From Bryobacterales bacterium (GTDB lineage Bacteria > Acidobacteriota > Terriglobia > Bryobacterales > Bryobacteraceae), in assembly GCA_003164035.1 (NCBI GenBank), contig PLRS01000116.1, positions 20,172 through 84,171 of the forward strand: 64,000 nucleotides of DNA. The letters are read 5' to 3'. A program made the position numbers and the translations under genes. Numbering within the stretch: position 1 is the stretch's first letter; the number at the start of each line of letters is the position of its first letter. The notes below the pieces were generated by a model. The model had not been told where the DNA came from. It worked only from the letters and a program-made list of their open reading frames with translations, and ran no database searches. Shown in pieces: positions 1 through 8,170 of this stretch.

Positions 1-459
1 CGCGAGTTGATACCGATGGCGAAAGCGTTTCAACTGGGATTGCTGGCGTGGTCGCCGCTGGCCGGCGGCCTGCTCAGCGGAAAATACGCAAAGGGCAAGC
101 CGGCCGAGGGCCGCTATAACAACGAAATGATGCTGGCGTTCTTACCCGCCGAGGAGCGGCGGGAGCGGATCGTGCGCGCCCTCGAACAGACCAGCGGGGA
201 GATTGGCCGCTCTCCGGCGCAGGTGGCGCTGGCCTGGCTGCGCTACCGGGCGATTCCAGTGATCCCCATTATCGGCGCCCGCAAGCTGGCGCAACTCGAG
301 GACAACCTGGCAAGCCTGGAAGTCGCGCTCACCGGCGAGCAAGTCGCTCAGCTCGACCAAGCCAGCGCGATCGAGCTCGGCTTCCCGCACGATTTCTACC
401 GCCGCGACATGGTCCGCACGTTTATTTATGGCGGGATGGGCGATCGTCTGCTGGTCTAG
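1..459 (+). CDS. Aldo/keto reductase, C-terminal part (5' end outside window)
   Basis: The reading frame is open from base 1, so this is the C-terminal half of a longer protein. The visible 150 or so residues match the end of an aldo/keto reductase barrel: an LLAWSPLAGGLLSGKY strand/loop followed by GRSPAQVALAWLRYR and a VIPIIGARKLAQLEDNL segment, the usual cofactor-phosphate region of NADPH-dependent members. The catalytic Tyr, Lys and Asp lie upstream of the window and cannot be checked. The substrate cannot be predicted. The next gene lies 4 bases away on the opposite strand. Confidence 0.85.
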   Translation, partial: RELIPMAKAFQLGLLAWSPLAGGLLSGKYAKGKPAEGRYNNEMMLAFLPAEERRERIVRALEQTSGEIGRSPAQVALAWLRYRAIPVIPIIGARKLAQLEDNLASLEVALTGEQVAQLDQASAIELGFPHDFYRRDMVRTFIYGGMGDRLLV

Positions 460-463
460 CTTT

Positions 464-776
464 TCACTGGCGCCCTTTCAGAATGCGCCGGATATTCCTC
501 TTTCCATGCACAACGGCAACGATCTCAATCGGGGCCGTCTCCGGGCGGTACACAATCGTGTAGTTGGGATACCGGGCCAGCGTGCAGAAACGGAGCGAGC
601 GGGGTTGTGAGGTCGGGCCGGGAATGGCCCCGCATGGGAGCCTCTGCAACGAACGCGCAAGCAGCGTAGATCTCTCGCTCTACGCGGTCGGCGGCGTCTT
701 CGCTGTCATTGGCAATGTAAGACCAGATGTCAAAAATATCTGCTTTGGCAAGAGGCGCAAAAACATAAACGCTCAT
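464..776 (-). pseudogene. parE: RelE/ParE-family toxin, frameshifted
   Basis: The first frame (from 776) reads like the N-terminal two thirds of a ParE toxin: beta strand, DIFDIWSYIA helix, then GHSRPDLT. The C-terminal ParE part, RYPNYTIVYRP and VVHGKRNIRRIL, lies in another frame and ends at 464. The frames join at a four-C run (GGGG at 601-604 on the plus strand). Removing one base restores a continuous protein of about 103 residues, normal for the family. The start overlaps the upstream parD-like gene by 4 bases, as in intact TA operons. It is either an inactivated toxin or a 1-base assembly error. ParE toxins usually act on DNA gyrase; here that is family knowledge only. Confidence 0.8.
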
Positions 777-1039
777 TGTCTAGATTGGCGCCAGTCGTCT
801 TTCATCGCCTGAATTTCCTGACGAGCCTGTGCGCCATCGATCAGTTCTCCCCGCTCGGCTTGTAGGTAGCCTTCCTCGATATGGGCCGACACCGCCCGGC
901 GTTCCTCATCGGTCCAGGTCTCCTCGGCGTCCTGAGCTTCAAGAGCGCGCCGTAGCACGTCCTCGGCGTTCGTGTAACTGCCGGTGGAAAGCCGCTTGTT
1001 AATCAGTGTTTCAAGGTCCGGGGGGACGTTTAATTGCAT
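773..1039 (-). CDS. parD: ParD/CC2985-type antitoxin (ribbon-helix-helix)
   Basis: An 88-residue protein that starts with MQLNVPPDLETLINKRL, a typical ribbon-helix-helix strand and helix, followed by SYTNAEDVLRRALEA. It has an acidic, charged C-terminal tail of the sort that wraps a ParE toxin. It is the first gene of a two-gene toxin-antitoxin operon, and its stop overlaps the toxin start by 4 bases. Members of this family bind both the toxin and their own promoter, so autoregulation is expected but no operator was identified. The partner toxin is frameshifted, so this may be an orphaned antitoxin. Confidence 0.85.
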   Translation of the reverse strand: MQLNVPPDLETLINKRLSTGSYTNAEDVLRRALEAQDAEETWTDEERRAVSAHIEEGYLQAERGELIDGAQARQEIQAMKDDWRQSRQ

Positions 1040-1088
1040 GGCCGGTTCTCCGTCTCACATCCATCTTAGCCTTTTATCCCGCCTCCCT

Positions 1089-2069
1089 TCACTGTCCCGG
1101 CGCGAAATAGCCTTGCCGCCAAAACGCCCGTAGCGCCGGCAGGCCGCGCGGGGGCACCAGCTTTACCTGCACGCGATGATATTTGCCGTCGCGGCCGGTG
1201 GCGCTGGGAGCGAAGCCGATGAGGTAGCGGTTGCGCAGCTCGACGCCGATCTTGGCGGCGACGTCGGGCATTTCCGCCAGGTTGTCGACCGGCAGGTGGC
1301 GGCCGCCGGTCTGTTCGGCGATGTCGTTGAGCAGGCTGGGACCGTTAGCCTCTTCGGGAGTGCGGCCGCGCGCAAAATCGGATTCGTAGATGCCGATGGC
1401 GTAAATCAGCACGTCGGCTTCGCGCACCAGGTTGCGAAGCTCGGTTTCGGTGTAGCGGCTGGCGTTGTCCCCGCCATCGGAAACGATCAGCAGCGCCTTG
1501 CGTTTTTTGTCCGACTTCCGAATTTCGTGCAAAGCCATAAAGAGGGCATCGAGCAGCGCAGTACGCCCGCGGGATTCGGAGAAAGTGAGCTGGTTCTGAA
1601 TCTCGGTCAGGTCGCGGGTGAGCGGGACCATCAGCTTGGGCTGGTCGTTGAATTCCACCAGAAAGAACTCGTCCTCGGGGTTGGCGGTTTGGAAAAACGC
1701 CGACGCCGCCATGCGCGACCGCCGCAGCTTGTTGCCCATGCTGCCGCTGGTATCGAAGACCAGGCCTACCGCCAGCGGTTCGTCTTCCATGCCGAACTGG
1801 GTGATGGTCTGCTCCACCTTGTTATCGAGGACGCGGAAGTGTTCCTTTTCGAGGCCGGTGACGGGGCGATTCTTGGGGTCGCAGACGGTGACCGGAACCA
1901 GCACCAGGTTGCTGTCGACGCGCAGGTTGGCGGAGGGTCGAACCGAGACGGATGCGACGGTTTTGGGCCGCACCTCAATTTGCGGCTGCTGGGCGGCCAA
2001 TCGAATCGGCAGGGCCGCGATTCCCGCCAGCCAGGCCAACGCCAACCAGAGACGGCTACCCCGATTCAT
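1089..2069 (-). CDS. Secreted VWFA-domain protein (acidobacterial VWFA-related type)
   Basis: A 326-residue protein with an N-terminal signal peptide (residues 1-26, ending near RLAAQQ). A short strand-rich segment (NLVLVPVTVCD) precedes a von Willebrand factor A domain at roughly residues 98-290. The metal-binding MIDAS motif DTSGSMG is intact, and SDGGDNAS provides the later conserved loop. This arrangement is characteristic of the VWFA-related proteins expanded in Acidobacteriota. It is probably exported and mediates metal-dependent protein binding. No partner gene is adjacent and the ligand is unknown. Confidence 0.85.
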   Translation of the reverse strand: MNRGSRLWLALAWLAGIAALPIRLAAQQPQIEVRPKTVASVSVRPSANLRVDSNLVLVPVTVCDPKNRPVTGLEKEHFRVLDNKVEQTITQFGMEDEPLAVGLVFDTSGSMGNKLRRSRMAASAFFQTANPEDEFFLVEFNDQPKLMVPLTRDLTEIQNQLTFSESRGRTALLDALFMALHEIRKSDKKRKALLIVSDGGDNASRYTETELRNLVREADVLIYAIGIYESDFARGRTPEEANGPSLLNDIAEQTGGRHLPVDNLAEMPDVAAKIGVELRNRYLIGFAPSATGRDGKYHRVQVKLVPPRGLPALRAFWRQGYFAPGQ

Positions 2070-2153
2070 GAAGTGTCCCGTGCGGATAGTATAACAGCGG
2101 GCCGGGGCGGCGCTTAGCGAAGTTGCACCGCTGGTACCTAAGGACCGTGGTGC

Positions 2154-2234
2154 CGAGTGGGACAGGCCTCCTGGCCTGTCGCTGGCTGGAAGAGCCGCTT
2201 CGCGGCTACGACAAGCCGGGAGGCCTGTCCCACC
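2154..2234. repeat. Palindromic intergenic repeat A, copy 1
   Basis: An 81-bp element with 15-bp perfect inverted ends (GTGGGACAGGCCTCC and its complement) and an inner hairpin around AGAGCCGC/GCGGCT. A second copy at 2938-3018 differs at one base. The two lie on either side of the KDPG aldolase gene. It looks like a REP/MITE-type element; no protein is encoded. Confidence 0.85.
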
Positions 2235-2249
2235 TGCTACCTGGATCGT

Positions 2250-2900
2250 CTATTGCGCGCGCGCTTTGGCCACGGCGGCCAGGAACTGGCGGGCGCGTTC
2301 TTCCAGCACGTCGAAGCGGCCCTGCTTCATGCTCTGCACGTCGACCAGTTCGCCGCCCACGCCGGCCGCGCAGGCGCCCGCTTTGAGGAAGTCGCCGATG
2401 GTTTCCAGGTTCACGCCGCCGGTCGGAATCATTTCGATCTGCGGGAAGGGGCCCTTGAGAGCTTTGATGTACTTGGCTCCGCCCACATTGCCGCAGGGGA
2501 AGATTTTCACTACGTCGGCGCCGGCTTCCCAGGCGGCCAGCACCTCGGTGGGGGTCAGGGCGCCGGGGCAGATGACGACCGAGTAGCGCTTGCAGATTTC
2601 GATGGTAGCCAGCCTCAGGCTGGGGGAAACGATGAACTCCGCGCCGGCCAGCATGCAGACGCGGGCGGTTTCCGGATCGAGCACGGTACCGGCACCGACC
2701 AGGATTTTGCCACCGAAGCGGCCGGCGATTTTTTCCAGCACGCCGACGGCGCCGGGAACGGTCATGGTGATTTCGGCGGCACGAACACCACCCTGGTAAA
2801 TGGCTTCCACGGCCTGAAGGGCTAAATCGGCGCTGGGCGCCCGCACCACGGGCACGATGCCGACTTCGGTAATTGCTCGCAGGGTTTCTTTCGCACTCAT
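2250..2900 (-). CDS. eda: 2-dehydro-3-deoxy-phosphogluconate / 4-hydroxy-2-oxoglutarate aldolase
   Basis: A 216-residue class I aldolase of normal length (E. coli Eda is 213). KDPG aldolase splits 2-keto-3-deoxy-6-phosphogluconate into pyruvate and glyceraldehyde 3-phosphate in the Entner-Doudoroff pathway or sugar-acid catabolism. The N-terminal GIVPVVRA strand, the EITMTVPGA segment carrying the conserved Glu, GAGTVLD, and DVVKIFPC with the Schiff-base lysine (about residue 133) are all present, as is the PTGGV phosphate loop. The gene stands alone between two copies of repeat A, without other Entner-Doudoroff genes beside it. Confidence 0.93.
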   Translation of the reverse strand: MSAKETLRAITEVGIVPVVRAPSADLALQAVEAIYQGGVRAAEITMTVPGAVGVLEKIAGRFGGKILVGAGTVLDPETARVCMLAGAEFIVSPSLRLATIEICKRYSVVICPGALTPTEVLAAWEAGADVVKIFPCGNVGGAKYIKALKGPFPQIEMIPTGGVNLETIGDFLKAGACAAGVGGELVDVQSMKQGRFDVLEERARQFLAAVAKARAQ

Positions 2901-2937
2901 CAGCGATTACGATAGCACGCAGCAGTGGAGCCATTGG

Positions 2938-3018
2938 CGAGTGGGACAGGCCTCCTGGCCTGTCGCTGGCTGGAAGAGCCGCTTCGCGGCTACGACAGGC
3001 CGGGAGGCCTGTCCCACC
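2938..3018. repeat. Palindromic intergenic repeat A, copy 2
   Basis: Same 81-bp element as at 2154-2234, in the same orientation, with one substitution (ACAGGCC here, ACAAGCC in copy 1). With copy 1 it brackets eda as direct repeats. Downstream, 3019-3259 shows only a tandem GTTAACGGT pair (near 3067-3089) and no convincing gene. Confidence 0.85.
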
Positions 3019-3259
3019 AAATGGCGGTAAGGGATTTTCCCGATGCCGCCCGCTGTTATCCAGTACGTTAACGGTATCGGTTAACGGTGCGGCGGTCCCC
3101 GTAATGTGATGGAATGAGACATGGAGTTTTCGCTTCTGGACATCTCCCTGGCGGCCATTACGACCATCCTGGTCTGGATGCTCGACGCAAGGTAAGAGGC
3201 GCAGCGGCTACCATAAAAGGACTGGCGGCAAGATCGCCGGACCAGGCGGTAGACCGTTC

Positions 3260-4498
3260 ATGACCAAGACCTCACTCGACAAAAGCAAGATCAAGATTCT
3301 GCTCTTAGAGGGCATTCACGCCACCGCGGCGGGAGCATTTCGCGCCGAGGGTTATGGAAATATCGAAGTTCACTCCAAATCGCTTCCCTTCCCCGAACTC
3401 GTCAAAGCGGTGCGCGACACTTTCTTCATCGGGATCCGATCGGCCACCCATTTATCGGCGGAGGTATTCGAACACGCGCCGAAGCTGACGGCCGTGGGGT
3501 GCTTCTGCATCGGCACCAACCAGGTGGATCTGGATGCGGCGCAGGACCGCGGCATTCCGGTCTTCAACGCTCCATTTTCCAACACGCGCAGCGTGGCGGA
3601 GCTGGTGGTGGCGGAGACGGTGATGCTGATGCGCGGCATTCCGGCGCGCAACGCGTCGGCGCATCGCGGCGGCTGGACGAAGAGCGCGGCGGGGTCGAGG
3701 GAGGTGCGCGGCAAGACTCTGGGCATCGTCGGCTACGGCCACATTGGGACCCAGGTGGGCGTACTGGCCGAAGGGCTGGGGATGCAGGTGATTTATTACG
3801 ACATCGAAACCAAGCTGGCGCTGGGCAACGCCAAGCCGGTGGCGTCGCTGGAGGCTCTGGTGGAAGCCGCCGACGTGGTGACGCTGCACGTACCGGAAAC
3901 CGCGCAGACGGCGGGCATGATGGGAGCGGCGCAATTGGCGGCGATGAAGCCTGGCGCCTGCCTGATCAACGCGGCGCGGGGCACGGTGGTGGATATCGGC
4001 GCTTTGGCCGCGGCGCTGGACGGCGGACGCCTGGGAGGCGCGGCGATCGACGTGTTCCCAGCGGAGCCGAAGACCGCCGCGGACGAATTCGTCTCGCCCC
4101 TGCGGGGCCTGGACAATGTGCTGCTCACGCCGCACATCGGCGGATCGACCGAAGAGGCGCAGGAAAACATCGGCCTGGAAGTGGCGGGCAAGCTGATCAA
4201 ATACAGCGATAACGGCTCGACCCTGACGGCGGTGAATTTCCCGGAAGTGTCGCTGCCGGAGCATCCCAGCGGGCACCGCCTGCTGCACATTCACCGCAAC
4301 CAGCCGGGAGTGCTGACGGCCATCAACCAGGTGTTTTCCGCGGCCAAGGTGAACATCGCCGGCGAATATCTGCAGACCAACCCGAAAATAGGCTACGTGG
4401 TGATCGACGTGGAAACTCGCGAGGAAGAAGAGACGCAGGCATTGAAACGCGCTCTCGACGCGGTGCCGGGAACGTTGCGGACGCGGTTGCTGTACTGA
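3260..4498 (+). CDS. serA: D-3-phosphoglycerate dehydrogenase with C-terminal ACT domain
   Basis: A 412-residue protein of E. coli SerA length and layout. It oxidises 3-phosphoglycerate with NAD+, the first committed step of serine synthesis, in the cytoplasm. A catalytic/substrate domain surrounds a Rossmann domain with GIVGYGHIGTQVG (about residues 155-167). The catalytic ARG (NAARGTVVD), Glu and His (LLTPHIGGSTEEA) region is intact. Residues about 335-412 form an ACT domain (HIHRNQPGVLTAINQVF), which in this class binds L-serine for feedback inhibition. No other serine gene is adjacent. Confidence 0.93.
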   Translation: MTKTSLDKSKIKILLLEGIHATAAGAFRAEGYGNIEVHSKSLPFPELVKAVRDTFFIGIRSATHLSAEVFEHAPKLTAVGCFCIGTNQVDLDAAQDRGIPVFNAPFSNTRSVAELVVAETVMLMRGIPARNASAHRGGWTKSAAGSREVRGKTLGIVGYGHIGTQVGVLAEGLGMQVIYYDIETKLALGNAKPVASLEALVEAADVVTLHVPETAQTAGMMGAAQLAAMKPGACLINAARGTVVDIGALAAALDGGRLGGAAIDVFPAEPKTAADEFVSPLRGLDNVLLTPHIGGSTEEAQENIGLEVAGKLIKYSDNGSTLTAVNFPEVSLPEHPSGHRLLHIHRNQPGVLTAINQVFSAAKVNIAGEYLQTNPKIGYVVIDVETREEEETQALKRALDAVPGTLRTRLLY

Positions 4499-4562
4499 AG
4501 AAGCTGTCAGGTATCGGCGGTCGGGAGCTTAACCGATCTGGGGATTTCGCGGTTGAGGCCCG

Positions 4563-4593
4563 GCAACCGCTCCCTTTTACGGTCGCGGCTCGG
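4563..4593. repeat. Dispersed repeat B, single arm
   Basis: The sequence GCAACCGCTCCCTT followed by TTACGGTCGCGGCTCGG matches, with a 2-base insertion, one arm of the perfect inverted repeat at 24776-24845. The rest of 4499-4759 has no supported gene. Confidence 0.6.
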
Positions 4594-4759
4594 TTATGGA
4601 CACCGCGTGGTAGGGTTATGGAGTACGGAAATCCAGGCGAACGCCCCACTCCGAGACAATCGCTCCGGACGGCGGCGGCCACCGGAGTTCTAACTTGACC
4701 CATCGGTTTGTACAGATCCGTCCGGCCGTGCCGAGCGTAGCACACCGGAAGGCGGGGCG

Positions 4760-6271
4760 ATGAGATTGGGCCGCGAAACCGGGTTGAAAGCGTTTTTGGC
4801 GCTGGTGTGGATGGTGTGCCTTTACCGCGCGATCACGCAATCCATCGTTCACGACGAAGCGCTTACTTACGGATTTTATATTGGCGCCCCCTGGAGCCAG
4901 ATCTTTCAGTTCTACGACGCCAATCACCACTTCCTGAACACGTTGCTGATGAAGCTATCGGTTTCCCTCTTCGGAGTTTCGGAGTGCTCCATGCGATTGC
5001 CGGCACTGGGGGGAGCGGCCTTGTACCTGGCGGCCGTTTATCGGATCTGCGAGAGAGAGATCGGCCCAGACGCGGCGGCTTTTCTGGCGGCGGCGCTGCT
5101 GGCGCTGAACCCGATGATCCTCGATTTCATGGTGGCGGCGCGCGGCTACGGGATGGCACTGGGTTTTTTGATGTGGGCGCTGGCGATACTGGTAGCCTAT
5201 GTCCGGCGGCCCGAGGGCGTCGCCTCGCGGGAGCTGTTGAGGGCGGGAGCCGCGCTGTCGTTGTCGATCATGGCGAACCTGGTGTTCGCGGTGCCCGCCA
5301 TGGTACTGACCGCGGCCGCCTGGGCGATGCTCAAGACCGCCAGGCCCACCGTTGCGCCAGCGCCGGCGCAGCCGCCGGTTTCGAAAAAGCGGCAGAGAAG
5401 AAGGAGGCGGCCGGTGCTTTCGGACCAGCAGCGCGCCCTCCAGACATTCCGGCGCTGGGTGGTGATTCCGGCGGTGGCCGGCTGCGCCGTGTTTGTTCTG
5501 CTCTCGCCCCTGGCGCAAGCGACCCCCGGTAAGTTCTATGCCGGCGCGGAAACGGTCGCCGAGAGTCTCCGCAGCCTCTACTCGGTTTCGCTGGCGCGCG
5601 GCGGCCCGCTGCAGCAGGCGGCCCTTTGGCCCGTTTTGCGAGACGGCGTGGCATTTGGACTGGCCCCGCTAATCTTGCTGGGTGCGCTGGCTCGCGGCAT
5701 CCTCCGCCGCAATGTCTTGCTGATATTGGTCTCCGCCACGGCCATTGGCTGCGGAATGGTCCCGCTGCTTTTGCATTTGGCGATCCATCTGCTTTATCCG
5801 CTAGACCGCACGGGAACCTACTTTCTGCCGCTGACCTCGCTGGCGCTGGCCGGCCTGTTGGAGGAGATCGGGGGAAGTGGCTGGTGGAAAGCCGCCGGGG
5901 TGGCCGCCGCCGCGATTTCCATCCTACTGCTGGCGCAATTTCTGCTGGAATTCAATACGCGCAAATTCGCCGTCTGGGAGTACGATGCCGATACGCACGC
6001 CATTCTTGCGGCGCTGGGGAAGGCAGTCCCCGAGAAACACCCCGGTTCGGTCCGGATCGCAAATTCCTGGCAGTTGGAGCCATCCCTGAACTTCTATGCG
6101 ATGAAGGATAACCTGGACTGGCTGCAGCCAATTACGCGGGACCCGGTGGGGCCTGGCGCCGACTACTACATTCTGACAGGCGCCGACCGCGCCGCTGCCG
6201 GCAGCCTGCATTTGAGAACCATCTTCACGGGATCGAACTCGGGAACGATCCTGGCGGTACCGGCGAAATGA
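4760..6271 (+). CDS. GT-C fold membrane glycosyltransferase (GT39/ArnT-like)
   Basis: A 503-residue polytopic membrane protein with about ten hydrophobic segments. The early SIVHDEALTYG loop has the acidic pair typical of GT-C enzymes that use polyprenyl-phosphate sugars, and NHHFLNTLLMKL with RLPALGGAALYL follows as in ArnT/PMT relatives. A basic cytoplasmic loop (KKRQRRRRRP, about residue 208) interrupts the membrane core. The C-terminal roughly 90 residues are probably periplasmic. Donor and acceptor are unknown. It is separate from serA by 260 bases and from the EPS locus by over 25 kb. Confidence 0.7.
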   Translation: MRLGRETGLKAFLALVWMVCLYRAITQSIVHDEALTYGFYIGAPWSQIFQFYDANHHFLNTLLMKLSVSLFGVSECSMRLPALGGAALYLAAVYRICEREIGPDAAAFLAAALLALNPMILDFMVAARGYGMALGFLMWALAILVAYVRRPEGVASRELLRAGAALSLSIMANLVFAVPAMVLTAAAWAMLKTARPTVAPAPAQPPVSKKRQRRRRRPVLSDQQRALQTFRRWVVIPAVAGCAVFVLLSPLAQATPGKFYAGAETVAESLRSLYSVSLARGGPLQQAALWPVLRDGVAFGLAPLILLGALARGILRRNVLLILVSATAIGCGMVPLLLHLAIHLLYPLDRTGTYFLPLTSLALAGLLEEIGGSGWWKAAGVAAAAISILLLAQFLLEFNTRKFAVWEYDADTHAILAALGKAVPEKHPGSVRIANSWQLEPSLNFYAMKDNLDWLQPITRDPVGPGADYYILTGADRAAAGSLHLRTIFTGSNSGTILAVPAK

Positions 6272-6427
6272 ACCGGAAAGGTGCCGGGGTTGGCGAGACC
6301 TAGCGGGAGTGTCCACGAATAGGAGGGCAGGCGCGCGAAGGGAAGAGCCGGCCAAAAGCCGGCTGCAGCCATGATTGGCTGCCCCACAGCGCAGCATAGC
6401 CGCAACCAGGAGCGCCGCGACACGACG

Positions 6428-7210
6428 CTAGGAGCTGGCGAACCAGCGCTTCCAGGCGGCGGGCCTGGAAGCAGGCAGGTTCAGGGCTTTATAGAAGGGC
6501 TCGGCCTCGGCTTCGGTGAGCGGCTCAATGCCGCGCAGCAGGCTAACCGCTTCGAGCAGGCGGCAGAAGTGATCGATGCAGTGCCAGCAGGCATCGGTGT
6601 GGCGGGCCAGTTCTTCGCGTCCGGCCCAGGTGGTGCGGCCATCGACGATGTCGAGGAACTTCCTCGCGGCGAGGCAACCGTCGGCGGGTGGAGCGGCTTC
6701 GGTGCCCAGCGCGCGGCCATTTTCGGCCAGCAGGCTGGGACGCCAGCGATCGGTCTGACCGCGCAGCAACTCGGCGGCGCGCGCGCGGATGGCCGCGACC
6801 GTGGCGGGCGCCATGCGCAACATGGCTCCGGATTGTTCCGCGCCGTAGCCCATGGATTCGAGCCAGGCGGCCTGCTTTTCCACCAGCGTCAAGGGTTCGA
6901 AGGCGGCGGCCACGGCTTCGAGCGAAACGGGAAGCTCGGCGGCGGGCGCGGGGATTCCCTCGAGGATCGACTGGCGCAGTCCGGCCACGAAGACGCGCTC
7001 CGGCGCCGGATCGAGGGACGCGAACAACGGGGAATCGGGCCTGGCGATGGATAGAAGCGCGGCCTCCGGGCCGGCTTGGTTCGCGCCATAATGCCGCACG
7101 ATCTTGCGCATTACCGGAACATATTGAACCACCAGGAATCGCCACCCCTCCGGGCGATCGGCGCGGCAATCGCGCATCATTTCGTAACTCGTATAGATCA
7201 TTTCTCCCAT
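6428..7210 (-). CDS. Sigma-70-like protein with C-terminal zinc anti-sigma-type motif
   Basis: A 260-residue protein. Residues 5-45 (YEMMRDCRADRPEGWRFLV, then a VPVMRKIVRHYG helix) resemble sigma region 2. Residues about 105-150 (PLTLVEKQAAWLESMGYG, then MLRMAPATVAAIRARA) resemble the helix-turn-helix of region 4. Near residue 210, ELARHTDACWHCIDHFC has the H-x3-C-x2-C pattern of zinc-binding anti-sigma (ZAS/zf-HC2) domains. The arrangement suggests an ECF-like regulator carrying its own anti-sigma-type module. No separate anti-sigma gene is adjacent. It is divergent from the Gly/Tyr-rich secreted protein. Similarity is by eye, so DNA binding is inferred. Confidence 0.5.
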   Translation of the reverse strand: MGEMIYTSYEMMRDCRADRPEGWRFLVVQYVPVMRKIVRHYGANQAGPEAALLSIARPDSPLFASLDPAPERVFVAGLRQSILEGIPAPAAELPVSLEAVAAAFEPLTLVEKQAAWLESMGYGAEQSGAMLRMAPATVAAIRARAAELLRGQTDRWRPSLLAENGRALGTEAAPPADGCLAARKFLDIVDGRTTWAGREELARHTDACWHCIDHFCRLLEAVSLLRGIEPLTEAEAEPFYKALNLPASRPAAWKRWFASS

Positions 7211-7320
7211 TATGGAGAATCAATGCCCCGCCGTGGACGCCTGAGCGGGCTGTGGCCCAAACGGCCCGGTTGCGGGGGGCACACTTCGGGAGTAGGCTCG
7301 TGAATAGAGGAGTACATCTC

Positions 7321-8067
7321 ATGCGGCCGCTTTTCTGTCTTATCCTTTGTTCCACGGTGATGGCGTTTGCCGCCTATGCGCAGCGTGGAGGAGGCCATGG
7401 CGGTGGGGGCGGTTCTCACGGTTCGTTCGGCGGTGGACACAGCTTTTCCTCGGCGGGCAGTTTTCATGGCAGCCCGTCGTTTTCGAGCGGATACCGCGGC
7501 GGAGCCGCTTACGGCGGAACGTATCGCGGCACGGTGGGCGGGGGGTATCGCGGCGGCTACGGTTATGGCTATGGCTACCGCGGATATGGCGGCTACCACG
7601 GTGGGGGCTATCCTTACTGGGGCTTCGGCGCGTGGCCGTATTACGGTTACTACGGCGCTTATCCCTATCCTTATTACGATTACGGATACAACGATTCCTA
7701 CGCTTATCCCAGCTACTATCCCAACGCGTATTATGGCGACGCGCCGGCCGATCCTCCGGCTTACGGACAGAACCAGCCGGCGTATGGGCAGGGCCAGCCG
7801 GCATACCGGGGCACCGGCGAATACGATCAATACGGCCAGCGGATCCCGCCATCGCGCGCCAGCCAGGCGGATTCCGCGCCGATGTACCTGTTCGCGTTTA
7901 AGGATCACACCATCCAAGCGGCCTCCGGTTACAGCTTCACGGGCGGCGTTCTGCACTACACCACGCTTGAAAACGTGGCCAAACAGGCCCCTTTGAGCGA
8001 GCTCGACCGCAGCCTGACTTTGCGACTGAACAGGGAACATCCCGGCTTCAGCTTGCCGGGCGAGTGA
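7321..8067 (+). CDS. Secreted Gly/Tyr-rich protein
   Basis: 248 residues from the ATG at 7321, chosen because AGAGGAG stands 8-13 bases upstream and the protein then begins with a clean signal peptide (MRPLFCLILCSTVMAFAAYA). The mature part is low-complexity: GGGHGGGGGSHGSFGGG, then many GGY, YGY and PYY units (residues 22-145), then a PAYGQNQ/PAYGQGQ repeat. A compact C-terminal segment (MYLFAFKDHTIQAASGYSF) resembles a short strand-rich module. It probably works in the envelope or as a surface protein. Function is unknown; the longer open frame upstream of 7321 has no support. Confidence 0.7.
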   Translation: MRPLFCLILCSTVMAFAAYAQRGGGHGGGGGSHGSFGGGHSFSSAGSFHGSPSFSSGYRGGAAYGGTYRGTVGGGYRGGYGYGYGYRGYGGYHGGGYPYWGFGAWPYYGYYGAYPYPYYDYGYNDSYAYPSYYPNAYYGDAPADPPAYGQNQPAYGQGQPAYRGTGEYDQYGQRIPPSRASQADSAPMYLFAFKDHTIQAASGYSFTGGVLHYTTLENVAKQAPLSELDRSLTLRLNREHPGFSLPGE

Positions 8068-8170
8068 ACCTGCTAAACTGGATTCGTTTCAGTTATTTCG
8101 CGGCAAAACCGAGGTGTGCGGACAGAGCTACAGTGTGCGCCAAAGTTTCGCCCACAAGGTCGCAGGTTCC

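Noticed and set aside
1176..2117. Long plus-strand frame opposite the VWFA gene
   Set aside because: Antisense of a well-supported gene; composition follows the GC-rich codon pattern of the other strand.
3121..3195. 24-residue hydrophobic peptide (MEFSLLDISLAAITTILVWM...) upstream of serA
   Set aside because: Weak ribosome site, no known family, too short to separate from chance.
6688..7320. N-terminal extension of the Gly/Tyr-rich protein
   Set aside because: Arg-rich antisense of the sigma-like gene; the signal peptide and ribosome site place the start at 7321.
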